Below, piece by piece: positions 37,898 through 47,117 of a DNA stretch of 64,000 bases. Below the pieces are notes generated by a model that saw only the letters and a program-made list of their open reading frames with translations, was not told where the DNA came from and ran no database searches. Where the stretch lies: assembly GCA_030424975.1 (NCBI GenBank), contig JAUHVY010000002.1, positions 310,001-374,000 of the forward strand, read 5' to 3'. Made by a program: the position numbers and the translations under genes. This DNA is from Alphaproteobacteria bacterium (GTDB taxonomy: Bacteria; Pseudomonadota; Alphaproteobacteria; Micavibrionales; Micavibrionaceae). Within the stretch, counting starts at the first letter, position 1, and every line of letters starts with the position of its first letter.

Positions 37898-38737
37898 TTA
37901 CTTCAAAACCTCGACCGCTTGCTTGGTGATGTCCGATTTATTGAGCGTATAATAATGAATATGCTCGACACCGTTTTTCGCTAATTCTTCGGTTTGAGAT
38001 ACCAACAATTCCAAAGCCACCTTGCGCGCTTCTTCAGGCTTATCATCCAAGCCTTCAAATTTTTCATGCAACCAATCAGGCACATTTGCCTCACAACGTT
38101 TTGCAAAACCGCACATTGATTTGAAATCATGAATCGGTAAAATACCCGGGCAAATTTGCGCCTTCACGCCTGCCGCCAAACATTTCTCAACAAAATTATA
38201 ATACAGATCATTATCAAAGAAGAACTGCGTCAAAGCACGATGTGCGCCCGCATCACATTTCATTTTCAAGGCATAAATATCATCTTCCAATGATTTTGAA
38301 TCAGGGTGCTTTTCCGGATACGCACCAACAGAAATTTCAAACGGATGCCATTTCAACAAGCCTTCGACAAAATCAGACGTATATTGAAAATAATCACCAT
38401 CATCATCAAGCGGCCATTGCAAATCAGCCGGCATATCACCACGCAAAGCAACGATGTGTTTCACACCATCCTTCCACAGCCCGTCAACATAGCTGTGCAA
38501 TTCTTCTTTTGTCGTATTCAAAAACGTTAAATGCGAACCGATCGGAATATTCGTCATATCCATTTTCTTTTGAATCGTATTGATTGTACCGTCTTTGGTT
38601 GATCCCCCCGCACCATATGTCACGGTCATAAATTTCGGCCCCAAATCGGCCAGAACAGGAACGGCTTCCCATAGGACTTCTGCCGCTTTTTCGCTTTTTG
38701 GTGGAAAAAATTCAAATGAAAATGTCGTCTTACTCAC
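37898..38737 (-). CDS. metF: 5,10-methylenetetrahydrofolate reductase
   Basis: FAD enzyme of 279 residues that makes 5-methyl-THF for methionine synthase. Seen: FSFEFFPPKSEKAAE at the N-terminus with the catalytic Glu, VTYGAGGST, the HIVALRGDMP loop that contacts FAD, VGAYPEKHPDS, and ALTQFFFDNDLYYNFVEKC. The start is GTG, with AGAGGG about ten bases upstream; that ribosome site can pair with an upstream CCCTCT (see the leader element). It is the first gene of metF / ATPase / metE. Confidence 0.96.
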   Translation of the reverse strand: MSKTTFSFEFFPPKSEKAAEVLWEAVPVLADLGPKFMTVTYGAGGSTKDGTINTIQKKMDMTNIPIGSHLTFLNTTKEELHSYVDGLWKDGVKHIVALRGDMPADLQWPLDDDGDYFQYTSDFVEGLLKWHPFEISVGAYPEKHPDSKSLEDDIYALKMKCDAGAHRALTQFFFDNDLYYNFVEKCLAAGVKAQICPGILPIHDFKSMCGFAKRCEANVPDWLHEKFEGLDDKPEEARKVALELLVSQTEELAKNGVEHIHYYTLNKSDITKQAVEVLK

Positions 38738-38746
38738 GTTAAAAAA

Positions 38747-38821
38747 ACCCTCTAAAATTTAATTATGACGCGCATTACAGCATCATTCACTTTACCGTAC
38801 AACCAGTTTTTACAAGAGGGT
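38747..38821 (-). promoter_or_regulatory. Possible translation-controlling leader of metF
   Basis: The ribosome site of metF (AGAGGG on the minus strand, within 38747-38753) is exactly complementary to CCCTCT about 62 nt upstream (38815-38821). Pairing extends by four A-T pairs after a 3-nt bulge. The 60-nt loop could form further structure. This is what a ribosome-site-masking regulatory RNA looks like, but I do not recognise a known SAM-riboswitch core. Confidence 0.35.
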
Positions 38822-38845
38822 AATTTAAAGAACAGCGTTGAGTGA

Positions 38846-39880
38846 TCAATCGCAATCAATGCCATTATAAAGAAGGCTATCAGGATCAGCCTCTGATTCC
38901 AACTTACGTTTCCATGTATGCTGTGCCTTGTTTTCAAAGGGTTCTAATCGCTTCACATAGAGCGTCGCACCGCTGAGATTATAATTCTGCGCGGCAATAA
39001 CATTAAAGAATCTATCATTTTCAATCCCCTTTGCCTCTTGCGTTGCCCACATATCGGCACGATCATGATCAACACTCACCCACTGTGTGACATTTGCCCA
39101 CTGGCACTCTGCATAACCCAGCGGACCCGGCGTTTTCGTCGATGTATATAATGTCGCCTTCCCCAAATCCCACGGCGTTTGCGCACCATTAGATTTTTGA
39201 ATACGCGCAGCATTTCGAATAGCGCTCACCTCCGGGGTTGCCATCATATCATGTGCGCGATTATCCCCCCCCTCAATCAGCATTCCGTCAGGCATCGCAA
39301 TAACGGCAACGGCCTGATCGCTTTTTTCAAAAATATCCGCTACGGCCTGCGGAATATCGGCGACACCCTGATCTTGATGGTCAATCATACGATCAGCGCG
39401 CGATTTTTGCATATCGACATGATACGGCGCGTCATTAAAACCCGCGATATCGGCTGTATCTTTATACGTAGCCCCATAGGTGACCACAAATTGCCCCTCT
39501 TTAATTAGCCCTTCTTCGATCAAATCACGCGCCAATATCTCTTGCTTCGAATGACAGGCGGGACAACTCTGACCGCTTGATGACATGACAACACAACACC
39601 CTTCGGTCGTTTCTAAACCACGCAAATACCCCTTTAACGCATCAATTGTTTCAGGGTTAAGCGCCTGATCCTCCGCATGCGCACTGCCCATTCCCGTCAA
39701 CAAAACCGCATTCGCCTCAACCTCTCCGATTTGCGTCACCTCGCCAATTTTCATGTCATAGACATGAATGGAAGCACCGAAAGGCCCGCCGCGCCCCTCC
39801 GTCACAGTTTTTACGGCAAAATCATCCGTTTCATTTAACAAATTATGTAATAATTTTTCAGGAATATTAATCGTAGACAT
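38846..39880 (-). CDS. Tandem cytidine/guanine-deaminase-fold protein with degenerate C-terminal half
   Basis: 344 residues. The N-terminal half is a zinc deaminase of the guanine-deaminase type: GRGGPFGASIHVYD (about 29-42), HAE at H68-E70, and zinc cysteines C106 and C109 in SCPAC. The second half appears to repeat the fold without its zinc site: ATPEVSAIRNAA (214-225) aligns with the HPE-containing helix, and LYTSTKTPGPLGYAECQWAN (244-263) aligns with the LYTSCEPCPMC segment, with all zinc ligands replaced. I infer one active and one structural or regulatory domain; the substrate (guanine, cytosine, pterin or another) is unknown. It is upstream of metF on the same strand. Confidence 0.75.
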   Translation of the reverse strand: MSTINIPEKLLHNLLNETDDFAVKTVTEGRGGPFGASIHVYDMKIGEVTQIGEVEANAVLLTGMGSAHAEDQALNPETIDALKGYLRGLETTEGCCVVMSSSGQSCPACHSKQEILARDLIEEGLIKEGQFVVTYGATYKDTADIAGFNDAPYHVDMQKSRADRMIDHQDQGVADIPQAVADIFEKSDQAVAVIAMPDGMLIEGGDNRAHDMMATPEVSAIRNAARIQKSNGAQTPWDLGKATLYTSTKTPGPLGYAECQWANVTQWVSVDHDRADMWATQEAKGIENDRFFNVIAAQNYNLSGATLYVKRLEPFENKAQHTWKRKLESEADPDSLLYNGIDCD

Positions 39881-39897
39881 TTTGTAAGATACACCAT

Positions 39898-41052
39898 TTA
39901 AGAAACTTCAATACCCTGCATTACGCATTCGCCGTCATAATCATTTATTTCAGATACAGTTGCCAGATCATCACATAACATTTCTTCACGCATTTCTTTT
40001 AATTGCTCCGCTTTTTCAGGAACAAAATATTCAATACCTTCTATGTATAATTCAGCAATATGCAACATGCGTTCGTTCACATTTTTATCAGGGTCAACAG
40101 CATCAAATTCGATAACATCCATCATCGCCAAATATGTACGTAAATATCTGTTATCAATATCATCATATTTTCTTTCATACTCTTTCACACTATCAAGCAA
40201 AACATCACGATCTTCCACATGGCCGTTAACGTCGTATTTTTCCCACCCCTGATCTTTCGGAAATAAATCATCCAAATATATCGCCGTATCATGCGTAGGC
40301 TCTTTTGTCAGAAAAACAATTGCGCGCAAAGCAACTTGAAAATCACGTGCCTCTTGAGGAATATCGCCCACATGATCCACAGCTTTTATAGCGCCATAAT
40401 CTGCAGCGACCTCTCCTCGCAAAGTAGCTTCATGAGGTGCATCAGCGTTTTTCTCCGGCGTCGAACGCGCAACATTCGCCCTTGTACTATCAGCTTGCTT
40501 CGCATGATAAGTTTTCTTCTTTGTATGGCTCACCTCATGCATCAGAGTAAGCATAAATTTCGTATCAGATAACCGTTCAGGTATTTTTACATCATCCGCA
40601 TCAAAACCGAATGTTTCCGCAATGTGATCACGCACAGATTGGCGCGGTGCAAGAATTATCTGCGCATCTATACCGTCGATATCGTAGGAGACACGTGACA
40701 CACCGTTGATCGCATAATCAAATTGCTCCGCATAGGATTGACGAAAATCATCGGATATAAACCACTTTCCCTTACGATCGAACAGATCATCTTTTGTCTT
40801 ATTCCACGCATAATGATGAGCACTAAAGACATTATTATCATCATAAACACGGATATTTTCCGGATTTTTCACATCGTCCAATAATGCCTCAGGCAGGTCG
40901 TTATGTCGCACATAATCATCCAAAGAGGATGAGGTTAAAGCAGGAATATTTACCACCGCCATATGCAGCGCAAGTGCGCCCGTTACGACCGTTGATGCCG
41001 TAATCGCAGGCCATTTAAGCCCATCTCGTATATTTTTGAGTGAATTATTCAA
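39898..41052 (-). CDS. Membrane-anchored HExxH protein, putative metallopeptidase
   Basis: 384 residues, family not recognised. An N-terminal hydrophobic helix ([20 protein letters not shown], about 17-36) anchors or exports it. A zinc-protease-like motif [11 protein letters not shown] has H172, E173 and H176; a possible third ligand is E214 in [11 protein letters not shown], 38 residues on, with D218 nearby, the spacing style of gluzincins. The rest is acidic and mostly helical. The start is TTG behind GAGGG. It lies 18 bp upstream of the deaminase gene on the same strand, so the two are probably one operon. Confidence 0.65.
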   Translation of the reverse strand: MNNSLKNIRDGLKWPAITASTVVTGALALHMAVVNIPALTSSSLDDYVRHNDLPEALLDDVKNPENIRVYDDNNVFSAHHYAWNKTKDDLFDRKGKWFISDDFRQSYAEQFDYAINGVSRVSYDIDGIDAQIILAPRQSVRDHIAETFGFDADDVKIPERLSDTKFMLTLMHEVSHTKKKTYHAKQADSTRANVARSTPEKNADAPHEATLRGEVAADYGAIKAVDHVGDIPQEARDFQVALRAIVFLTKEPTHDTAIYLDDLFPKDQGWEKYDVNGHVEDRDVLLDSVKEYERKYDDIDNRYLRTYLAMMDVIEFDAVDPDKNVNERMLHIAELYIEGIEYFVPEKAEQLKEMREEMLCDDLATVSEINDYDGECVMQGIEVS

Positions 41053-41151
41053 CCCTCAACCCTTAATTTTCATAAAAAGAGAGTATCAATTCATGTCATT
41101 TTATGCAATAAAAACGCTTCAAATTCAGGCGATAACAGGTTAAAAAACGGT

Positions 41152-42756
41152 ATGACACAGACACAAGCACAACAAGCCCCGGCGCTTCAAAAAGATCACG
41201 ACCACATCCTTATTCTGGATTTTGGTTCCCAGGTAACCCAGCTCATCGCCCGCCGTTTGCGCGAAAGCGGTGTATATTGTGAGATTTGGCCGTTTAACCA
41301 AGCGCCAGAAGATCGCATTCGCGCCTATAAGCCGCGCGGTATTATCCTATCTGGCGGCCCACGCAGTGTTTTAGACGAAGATTCCCCGCGCGCACCAAAC
41401 ATTGTGTTTGAAATGGGCGTTCCTGTATTCGGCATTTGTTACGGTCAACAAACAATGGTTGAGCAATTAGGCGGCAAAGTCGAAGGCGAACAAAGCCGCG
41501 AATTCGGCCGTGCCTTTGTTGATGTTTTGGATCATTCCGAAATCACCACAAATGTTTGGGACAAGGGCGCCCATGAACAAGTATGGATGAGCCACGGCGA
41601 CCACGTTGCCGAACTGCCTCAGGGGTTTGAGGTTATCGCAAAATCAGACGGCGCACCGTTTGCCTTTATCGCCGATAAAAAACGCAAATTCTATGGCGTG
41701 CAATTCCACCCCGAAGTGGTTCACACCCTCCATGGTGCGGACTTGCTTAAAAACTTCACGCATAATGTTTGCGGCTGTAAGGGCGATTGGACAATGGCAT
41801 CCTTCCGCGCCGAGCAAATAGAAAAAATCCGCGCCCAAGTCGGCGACGGCAAAGTCATTTGCGGCCTGTCGGGCGGCGTAGACAGCTCGGTTACCGCCGT
41901 TCTTATTCACGAAGCCATCGGCGATCAACTGACCTGTATTTATGTTGATACAGGCCTGATGCGCGCAGGTGAGAGCGAGCAAGTGGTGAACCTGTTCCGC
42001 AACCATTACAACATCCCCCTCATCCATGAAGATGCGAGCGAGAAATTCCTGAGCGGGCTGGAGGGTATCTCCGACCCTGAGATCAAGCGTAAGCTTATCG
42101 GCGGCATGTTCATCGAGGTCTTTGACAATTGCGCCGCGCGCGTATCAAAAGACGGTAAACCCGCTAAATTCTTGGCGCAGGGCACATTATACCCCGACGT
42201 TATCGAAAGCGTGAGCTTCGGCGGCGGCCCGTCCGAAACCATCAAAAGCCACCACAATGTCGGCGGATTGCCCGATGACATGGAGATGGAATTGGTTGAG
42301 CCGATGCGCGAATTATTCAAGGACGAGGTGCGCGCTCTGGGGCGTGAACTTGGTATGCCCGAAGATTTCATTCGCCGCCACCCCTTCCCGGGGCCGGGTT
42401 TGGCGATCCGTATTCCGGGTGAAATCACACAAGAAAAAATCGATATCCTGCGCAAGGCCGACACTATTTATCTGGATGAAATCCGCAAAAGCGGCCTTTA
42501 TGATGAAATATGGCAGGCCTTCGCGGTGCTTCTGCCTGTGAAAACCGTCGGTGTGATGGGTGATGCCCGTACATATGATTATGTTTGCGCGCTTCGTGCG
42601 GTGACAAGTACAGACGGTATGACCGCCGATTATTACCCGTTTGAACATGAATTTTTGGGGCGCGTTTCCACCCGCATCATTAACGAAGTTCACGGCATCA
42701 ACCGCGTTGTATACGACATCACATCAAAACCACCGGGCACGATTGAGTGGGAGTGA
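41152..42756 (+). CDS. guaA: GMP synthase (glutamine-hydrolysing)
   Basis: Makes GMP from XMP with glutamine and ATP. The 534 residues contain the class I amidotransferase domain ([19 protein letters not shown], nucleophile in [18 protein letters not shown] for the catalytic His and Glu), the PP-loop ATP pyrophosphatase domain ([16 protein letters not shown]) and the C-terminal dimerisation domain ending KPPGTIEWE. It is the first of a plus-strand run with a sirtuin and two small genes. Confidence 0.98.
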   Translation: MTQTQAQQAPALQKDHDHILILDFGSQVTQLIARRLRESGVYCEIWPFNQAPEDRIRAYKPRGIILSGGPRSVLDEDSPRAPNIVFEMGVPVFGICYGQQTMVEQLGGKVEGEQSREFGRAFVDVLDHSEITTNVWDKGAHEQVWMSHGDHVAELPQGFEVIAKSDGAPFAFIADKKRKFYGVQFHPEVVHTLHGADLLKNFTHNVCGCKGDWTMASFRAEQIEKIRAQVGDGKVICGLSGGVDSSVTAVLIHEAIGDQLTCIYVDTGLMRAGESEQVVNLFRNHYNIPLIHEDASEKFLSGLEGISDPEIKRKLIGGMFIEVFDNCAARVSKDGKPAKFLAQGTLYPDVIESVSFGGGPSETIKSHHNVGGLPDDMEMELVEPMRELFKDEVRALGRELGMPEDFIRRHPFPGPGLAIRIPGEITQEKIDILRKADTIYLDEIRKSGLYDEIWQAFAVLLPVKTVGVMGDARTYDYVCALRAVTSTDGMTADYYPFEHEFLGRVSTRIINEVHGINRVVYDITSKPPGTIEWE

Positions 42757-42775
42757 TTTATTTAGAAAATAAACC

Positions 42776-43555
42776 ATGACCATATCCGCTGATCTTGCCT
42801 TTGTGCAATCCATCAAAAGCCTGTCATACAACAACCCCGATTTGGCGGCGGATATTGTGATCCTAACGGGAGCGGGTATCTCCGCCGAGAGCGGCCTGCA
42901 GACATTTCGCGGCGCGGGCGGTTTATGGTGCGGCCACCGCGTAGAGGACGTCGCAACACCCGAAGCCTTTATCCGCAACCCCGCCCTTGTGCATCAATTT
43001 TATAATGAACGCCGCCAAGGATTACTCAGCGATGATGTTGCACCCAACCCCGCACATATTGCGATTGCGCGGCTGCAGCAAAATTGGGGCGGGACGATCA
43101 CATTAATCACGCAAAATATTGATGATCTGCACGAACGCGGCGGCGCACAAGGCGTTTTGCACATGCATGGCGAAATCCTGAAATCATTTTGCACAACATG
43201 CCGCAAGGTAAGCCCGCAGCAAAATAATTCATCGGTGCGCGATGCCTGCCCCGCCTGTAATGACATCGGCACAATGCGCCCCGATATTGTGTGGTTCGGC
43301 GAGATGCCCTATCACATGGACACAATCGAGGAAAAGCTTATGGCGGCGGATTTATTTATTTCCATCGGGACATCAGGCAATGTCTATCCGGCCGCAGGTT
43401 TTGTCATGATGGCACGCAACATGGGTGCAAAAACCCTCGAGATTAATCTGGAGCCATCCAAAAACGCCTATGAATTTGATCATGGGATGTATGATAAAGC
43501 CAGCTTGGCGGTGCCGCGTTTTGTTGATATGCTGCTCTGTGATAATAACGGGTAA
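42776..43555 (+). CDS. NAD-dependent deacylase, class III sirtuin (CobB-like)
   Basis: 259-residue Sir2 enzyme removing acyl groups from lysines with NAD+. Seen: ILTGAGISAESGLQTFRG, the catalytic ITQNIDDLHERGG and LHMHGE, two zinc-binding pairs (FCTTCRK and DACPACND), and IVWFGEMP. The motif FYNERR supplies the Tyr and Arg that mark class III desuccinylase/deacetylases. A 28-residue N-terminal extension precedes the Rossmann strand. It is 19 bp downstream of guaA, so it is likely co-transcribed. Confidence 0.93.
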   Translation: MTISADLAFVQSIKSLSYNNPDLAADIVILTGAGISAESGLQTFRGAGGLWCGHRVEDVATPEAFIRNPALVHQFYNERRQGLLSDDVAPNPAHIAIARLQQNWGGTITLITQNIDDLHERGGAQGVLHMHGEILKSFCTTCRKVSPQQNNSSVRDACPACNDIGTMRPDIVWFGEMPYHMDTIEEKLMAADLFISIGTSGNVYPAAGFVMMARNMGAKTLEINLEPSKNAYEFDHGMYDKASLAVPRFVDMLLCDNNG

Positions 43556-43573
43556 ATAGCACAAGGAGCATCT

Positions 43574-43804
43574 ATGTCCCACAGCGTTGAACAGGCCACC
43601 GAAGCCATCTATCAATCACTTCAAAATGATAACGAAGATTTAGATGCGCGCATTAAGGATTTAAAAGAAGCCATGAAGGCCGAGAAAAAAACCGAAGCCG
43701 TGTTCGATGCCGATCGTTTGGTGCAAAATAACCGCGAGGGGCGCAAGCGCATGCAGAGCTATTTCAAAAAAAAGGGAGTGAAAGTGAGCTTTGCCAAGAC
43801 GTAG
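43574..43804 (+). CDS. Small charged coiled-coil protein, unknown
   Basis: 76 residues, highly charged and helical (IYQSLQNDNEDLDARIKDL, EAMKAEKKTEAVFDADRLV), ending in a basic tail (YFKKKGVKVSFAKT). No domain is recognised. AAGGAGC precedes the ATG closely, and it follows the sirtuin by 18 bp, so it belongs to the guaA run. It overlaps the next gene by 14 bp, which supports both being translated. Confidence 0.7.
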   Translation: MSHSVEQATEAIYQSLQNDNEDLDARIKDLKEAMKAEKKTEAVFDADRLVQNNREGRKRMQSYFKKKGVKVSFAKT

Positions 43805-44324
43805 AAGACGAGTAAAAAAGTTAGAGAAAATCGAAAGAGAACCGATGGTGGGGGAAAGTACCTTCACCGCGTTCTTGGATGTTTTCGGTGTCTTTAGCTT
43901 AACCTCGGCAATTACTCTTACAACCTCGTTAAAATATATCATATCGCTGATACCGATCTGCGGATATAAATCAACATTTGTCATCCCCGTCACATGCGGT
44001 AAATCGACATTCGGCATTATCCTTTCACATTATTTTATAATCTTTTCACCGTGGTCATTGCCGTATATGACCGATGTGTTTTATGCCCTGGCGGCGGTGA
44101 CATTGAATTTGCAGGTTATAAAATTCTTCTGGCTGTTTTTAACGGTCATGACTTACACCTTGGCCGTTTTATCGGCGCTGCGTATTTTATTTGCGCGCAT
44201 CACATTGCCATTATTTGAGCCTGAAAATTTTTCAAAGCCAGTGCGGCGCGCATCAAAAATCCTCCCTTTTGCGGTTTTGATTCCGACAATTATATTCATG
44301 TTCTTGGAATTTATCGGGCTATAG
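43791..44324 (+). CDS. Membrane protein, unknown
   Basis: 177 residues with a basic N-terminus (RRRRRVKKLEKIERE) and about four hydrophobic segments (TSAITLTTSLKYIISLIPI, GIILSHYFIIFSPW, FFWLFLTVMTYTLAVLSA, ILPFAVLIPTIIFMFLEF). No family is recognised. The best start is TTG at 43791, inside the previous gene; AAGTGAG lies just upstream. An internal ATG at residue 19 is an alternative. It ends 2 bp from the convergent nucleotidyltransferase gene. Confidence 0.6.
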   Translation: MPRRRRRVKKLEKIEREPMVGESTFTAFLDVFGVFSLTSAITLTTSLKYIISLIPICGYKSTFVIPVTCGKSTFGIILSHYFIIFSPWSLPYMTDVFYALAAVTLNLQVIKFFWLFLTVMTYTLAVLSALRILFARITLPLFEPENFSKPVRRASKILPFAVLIPTIIFMFLEFIGL

Positions 44325-44326
44325 GC

Positions 44327-45130
44327 CTAAAACACCCACTGACGCAATATGTCATTGGCTGATGCCTCCATCTGCTTTTCAGGGGAGGGTAATTCCGCCA
44401 CTTTACGCTCTGCCGCCTCATAGGTATCGAGCAGGAAATCATCAAGCTCATGAATACGTTTCGTTACAGCTTTTTCTTCGCATTCATGCTTTTGCGCGAT
44501 GAGGTCATGCATAATGGCACAAACACCCTTTGGTACATTTCCACCATCCATTAATGCATCGATATTCATCGGCACTTGTTTTACACCACGATTATTCGCC
44601 ATCCATCGCAATGCCATCGCCGGACGGATCATATAGAAATATTTCTTAATTTCGGTGGTATCGGATGTGCGCCACGCCTGATCAATCTGGCGGCTTCCTA
44701 GATTGATGTAATGATACATCAATGCCTTTGTTTGAAATGATCGTCCGCAAAATGATAATAACTGATCGGTAAAGTCAGGAACGGTTTTATATATAATCGG
44801 CGATTGTAACCACTCCATGACCACCGCATTCGATTTCATGGCCAAGTGCAACGTTTTACGCAAATCCCAACCGCTGACATCATAGACATCATTGATGGGT
44901 AATTCGATTACATCACGGCCCGGATAGACGGTTAAATACCAATCATGTTCATGCACATATATAAAACGCACATCGTAATCACTATTCGGCGAATGAAATC
45001 CCCATGCACGACTGCCCGATTCAACCGCATGCAAAATTTTGACACGGTGCTTCTCCTCGATCTTCTCGAGGGTCTTTGAGATTTCCGCCTCCACAGCGGA
45101 ATCGACAGCTTTTGCGCGATCAAATACCAT
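44327..45130 (-). CDS. Nucleotidyltransferase of the RlaP/COG3541 family
   Basis: 267-residue protein with a DNA-polymerase-beta-like nucleotidyltransferase fold. The signature is ESGSRAWGFHSPNSDYDVRFIYV (in part SGSRAWGF and NSDYDVRF), giving the GS and DxD residues for metal and nucleotide binding, with a further acid in VIELPINDVYDVSGWDL. The C-terminal half is helical with MRPAMALRWMANN. Some relatives sit in RNA-repair clusters with ligases; here there is no ligase or kinase beside it. The target is unknown. Confidence 0.85.
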   Translation of the reverse strand: MVFDRAKAVDSAVEAEISKTLEKIEEKHRVKILHAVESGSRAWGFHSPNSDYDVRFIYVHEHDWYLTVYPGRDVIELPINDVYDVSGWDLRKTLHLAMKSNAVVMEWLQSPIIYKTVPDFTDQLLSFCGRSFQTKALMYHYINLGSRQIDQAWRTSDTTEIKKYFYMIRPAMALRWMANNRGVKQVPMNIDALMDGGNVPKGVCAIMHDLIAQKHECEEKAVTKRIHELDDFLLDTYEAAERKVAELPSPEKQMEASANDILRQWVF

Positions 45131-45244
45131 TGCCGTTTTGTTCGTAAGTTAGAAATACTGAAGTGTTTTGAGTATGAAGATCATCGCGAAAAACCCTTTC
45201 AATGTCAAGGGCTAACACGGCGTTGATAACAGGGGTATTCGCGC

Positions 45245-46021
45245 TTATTTTTCCTGATCACGTAAAAACGTATACGTCTTCTCATTCGACATAGCCGGTT
45301 GAAATACATATCCATCGGTGTTGAAATCTTTCAACCCATCGGGCGTTTCAATACGGTTTTGAATCATATACCGCGCCATCATACCGCGCGCGCGCTTTGC
45401 AAATAAACCAATTGTTTTCGGTGCGCCGTTTTTCATTTCCTTAAAATCGCAGGTAATAAAATCACCTTCTAACGCTTTTGGCTTAACAGCCTTAATATAT
45501 TCATTCGAAGCCAGAGAAATGACGCTTTTGTTTTTATGACCTTTCACAACCTCATTACACATTGCGGCAATTTTATCACCCCAGAAATCATACAAATCCT
45601 CACCGCGCGGGTTCGCAAATTTTGTGCCCATCTCAAGGCGGTATGGCTGCATGAAGTCAAGCGGACGCAACATCCCGTATAGCCCCGATAGAATGCCTAA
45701 ATGATTTTGCGCAAAATCTAAATCCTTCGCACCTAATGTATCCGCATCCAATCCGACATATGTATCACCACGAAACGCATATACGGCCGCCTTCGCATTA
45801 TCGTTTGTAAACTTTTCCTCGAACCCTTGATAACGATCATAATTCAGCTGCGCCAAATTATCAGATAAATGCATCAAGCTTTTAATCTTACCTTGTGAAA
45901 GCTTTTTCAAATGCGACACAAGCTCAAACGTATCATCAGAAAATTGCGGCTGCGTTGCTCCCGAAACATCAACCTTAGTTTCAAAATCCAATTTCTTCGC
46001 AGGGGATACCAGTGCCAGCAT
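45245..46021 (-). CDS. yaaA: Peroxide stress protein YaaA
   Basis: 258-residue DUF328/YaaA protein. In E. coli it lowers intracellular iron and protects DNA during hydrogen peroxide stress, and the fold binds DNA. Seen: LALVSPAKKLDFE at the N-terminus, FRGDTYVGLDADTL, LGILSGLYGMLRPLDFMQPYRLEMG (in part GILSGLYG and LDFMQPYRLEMG), and the basic KRARGMMARYMIQNRI. GGAAG six bases before the ATG at 46021 fixes the start over the longer frame beginning 46090. Confidence 0.94.
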   Translation of the reverse strand: MLALVSPAKKLDFETKVDVSGATQPQFSDDTFELVSHLKKLSQGKIKSLMHLSDNLAQLNYDRYQGFEEKFTNDNAKAAVYAFRGDTYVGLDADTLGAKDLDFAQNHLGILSGLYGMLRPLDFMQPYRLEMGTKFANPRGEDLYDFWGDKIAAMCNEVVKGHKNKSVISLASNEYIKAVKPKALEGDFITCDFKEMKNGAPKTIGLFAKRARGMMARYMIQNRIETPDGLKDFNTDGYVFQPAMSNEKTYTFLRDQEK

Positions 46022-46120
46022 AATTCTTCCTTTAGTCTGATTCTTTATTGTCTTCGTGTATTTGGAATTATCGCCATTATCCATTAGCACGCAAGCATAT
46101 TCTATGATAAACGATCAATC

Positions 46121-47047
46121 ATGACACAGGCCACGCAAACACAAATTACCCCAACGGACAAACAGCAAAAAAGAGAATTGCTGATCGGTGTGGGGTGCGG
46201 CCTCTTGAATTCTATTTTCCTTGTGATCAGTTCATCTATGGTCAAACTCGCCACAAGTGAACAACATAATGCCGTCGACGTCTTTTTCTATCGCAGCATC
46301 GGCGTATTAATCCTTAGCGTTATACTCCTCAGTTATACGCGGCAATGGTCATCATTAAAGACAACAAACCATAAAAAGCAGGTTATCCGCGCAGTTCTCG
46401 GCTCCATAACCATGCTGTTAGCATTCATGTCCTATGATCATCTACCAATCGCACAGGCACAGCTCTTCTTTTTCATGTCACCGCTTATTGTCGTGCTTTT
46501 ATCTTATCCGCTACTCGGGGAACGCGTAGGAATTTATCGCGCCGGCGCGGTCTGCATCGGCTTATTCGGCGCATCTATTGTCTTACAACCGGGAACGCTG
46601 GATTCAACACAAGGGGCCCTCATCGGCCTGGGCGTGACGCTTTTTTATGCCAGTGTCACACTCTGTTTGCGATGGATGGGAAAAACAGAAAACGCCAATA
46701 TCACGGTTTTTTATTTTGCTGCTGTTTCAACGCTCATGGTTTTGCCCTTCATTTATTTCTACGCCAATGTGCCAAGCCTTTATACAGGTGCGCTTATTAT
46801 CGGCATCTCTGTCCTAAGTTTTGGCATTCAAATGTGCCTGACATATTCATACAAACTCGCGCCTGCGGCGATTATTTCACCGTTGATTTACACCAACCTG
46901 ATATGGGCACTCACGATTGATTTCGTCATCTGGAGCAAGACCCCGACCACCAATATGATGATTGGCGCATTTATCATTATTTTCTCGAACCTTTTCATTT
47001 TATGGAGAGAACAGAAAAAAAATAAAAAGATGGTTATGAGTTCATAA
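46121..47047 (+). CDS. EamA/DMT-family transporter
   Basis: 308-residue drug/metabolite-transporter protein with about ten membrane helices in two EamA repeats. Seen: the first repeat with FYRSIGVLILSVILLSYTR and LPIAQAQLFFFMSPLIVVLL, and the second with YASVTLCLRWMGKTENANI and APAAIISPLIYTNLIWAL. It starts 99 bp from the divergent yaaA. Substrate is unknown. Confidence 0.9.
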   Translation: MTQATQTQITPTDKQQKRELLIGVGCGLLNSIFLVISSSMVKLATSEQHNAVDVFFYRSIGVLILSVILLSYTRQWSSLKTTNHKKQVIRAVLGSITMLLAFMSYDHLPIAQAQLFFFMSPLIVVLLSYPLLGERVGIYRAGAVCIGLFGASIVLQPGTLDSTQGALIGLGVTLFYASVTLCLRWMGKTENANITVFYFAAVSTLMVLPFIYFYANVPSLYTGALIIGISVLSFGIQMCLTYSYKLAPAAIISPLIYTNLIWALTIDFVIWSKTPTTNMMIGAFIIIFSNLFILWREQKKNKKMVMSS

Positions 47048-47117
47048 AACTTTACAACCCTATCCCAAGGTTTTAATGTTTCACGCATTCATTAAATTAT
47101 TATCGTGTGAGGAAATA

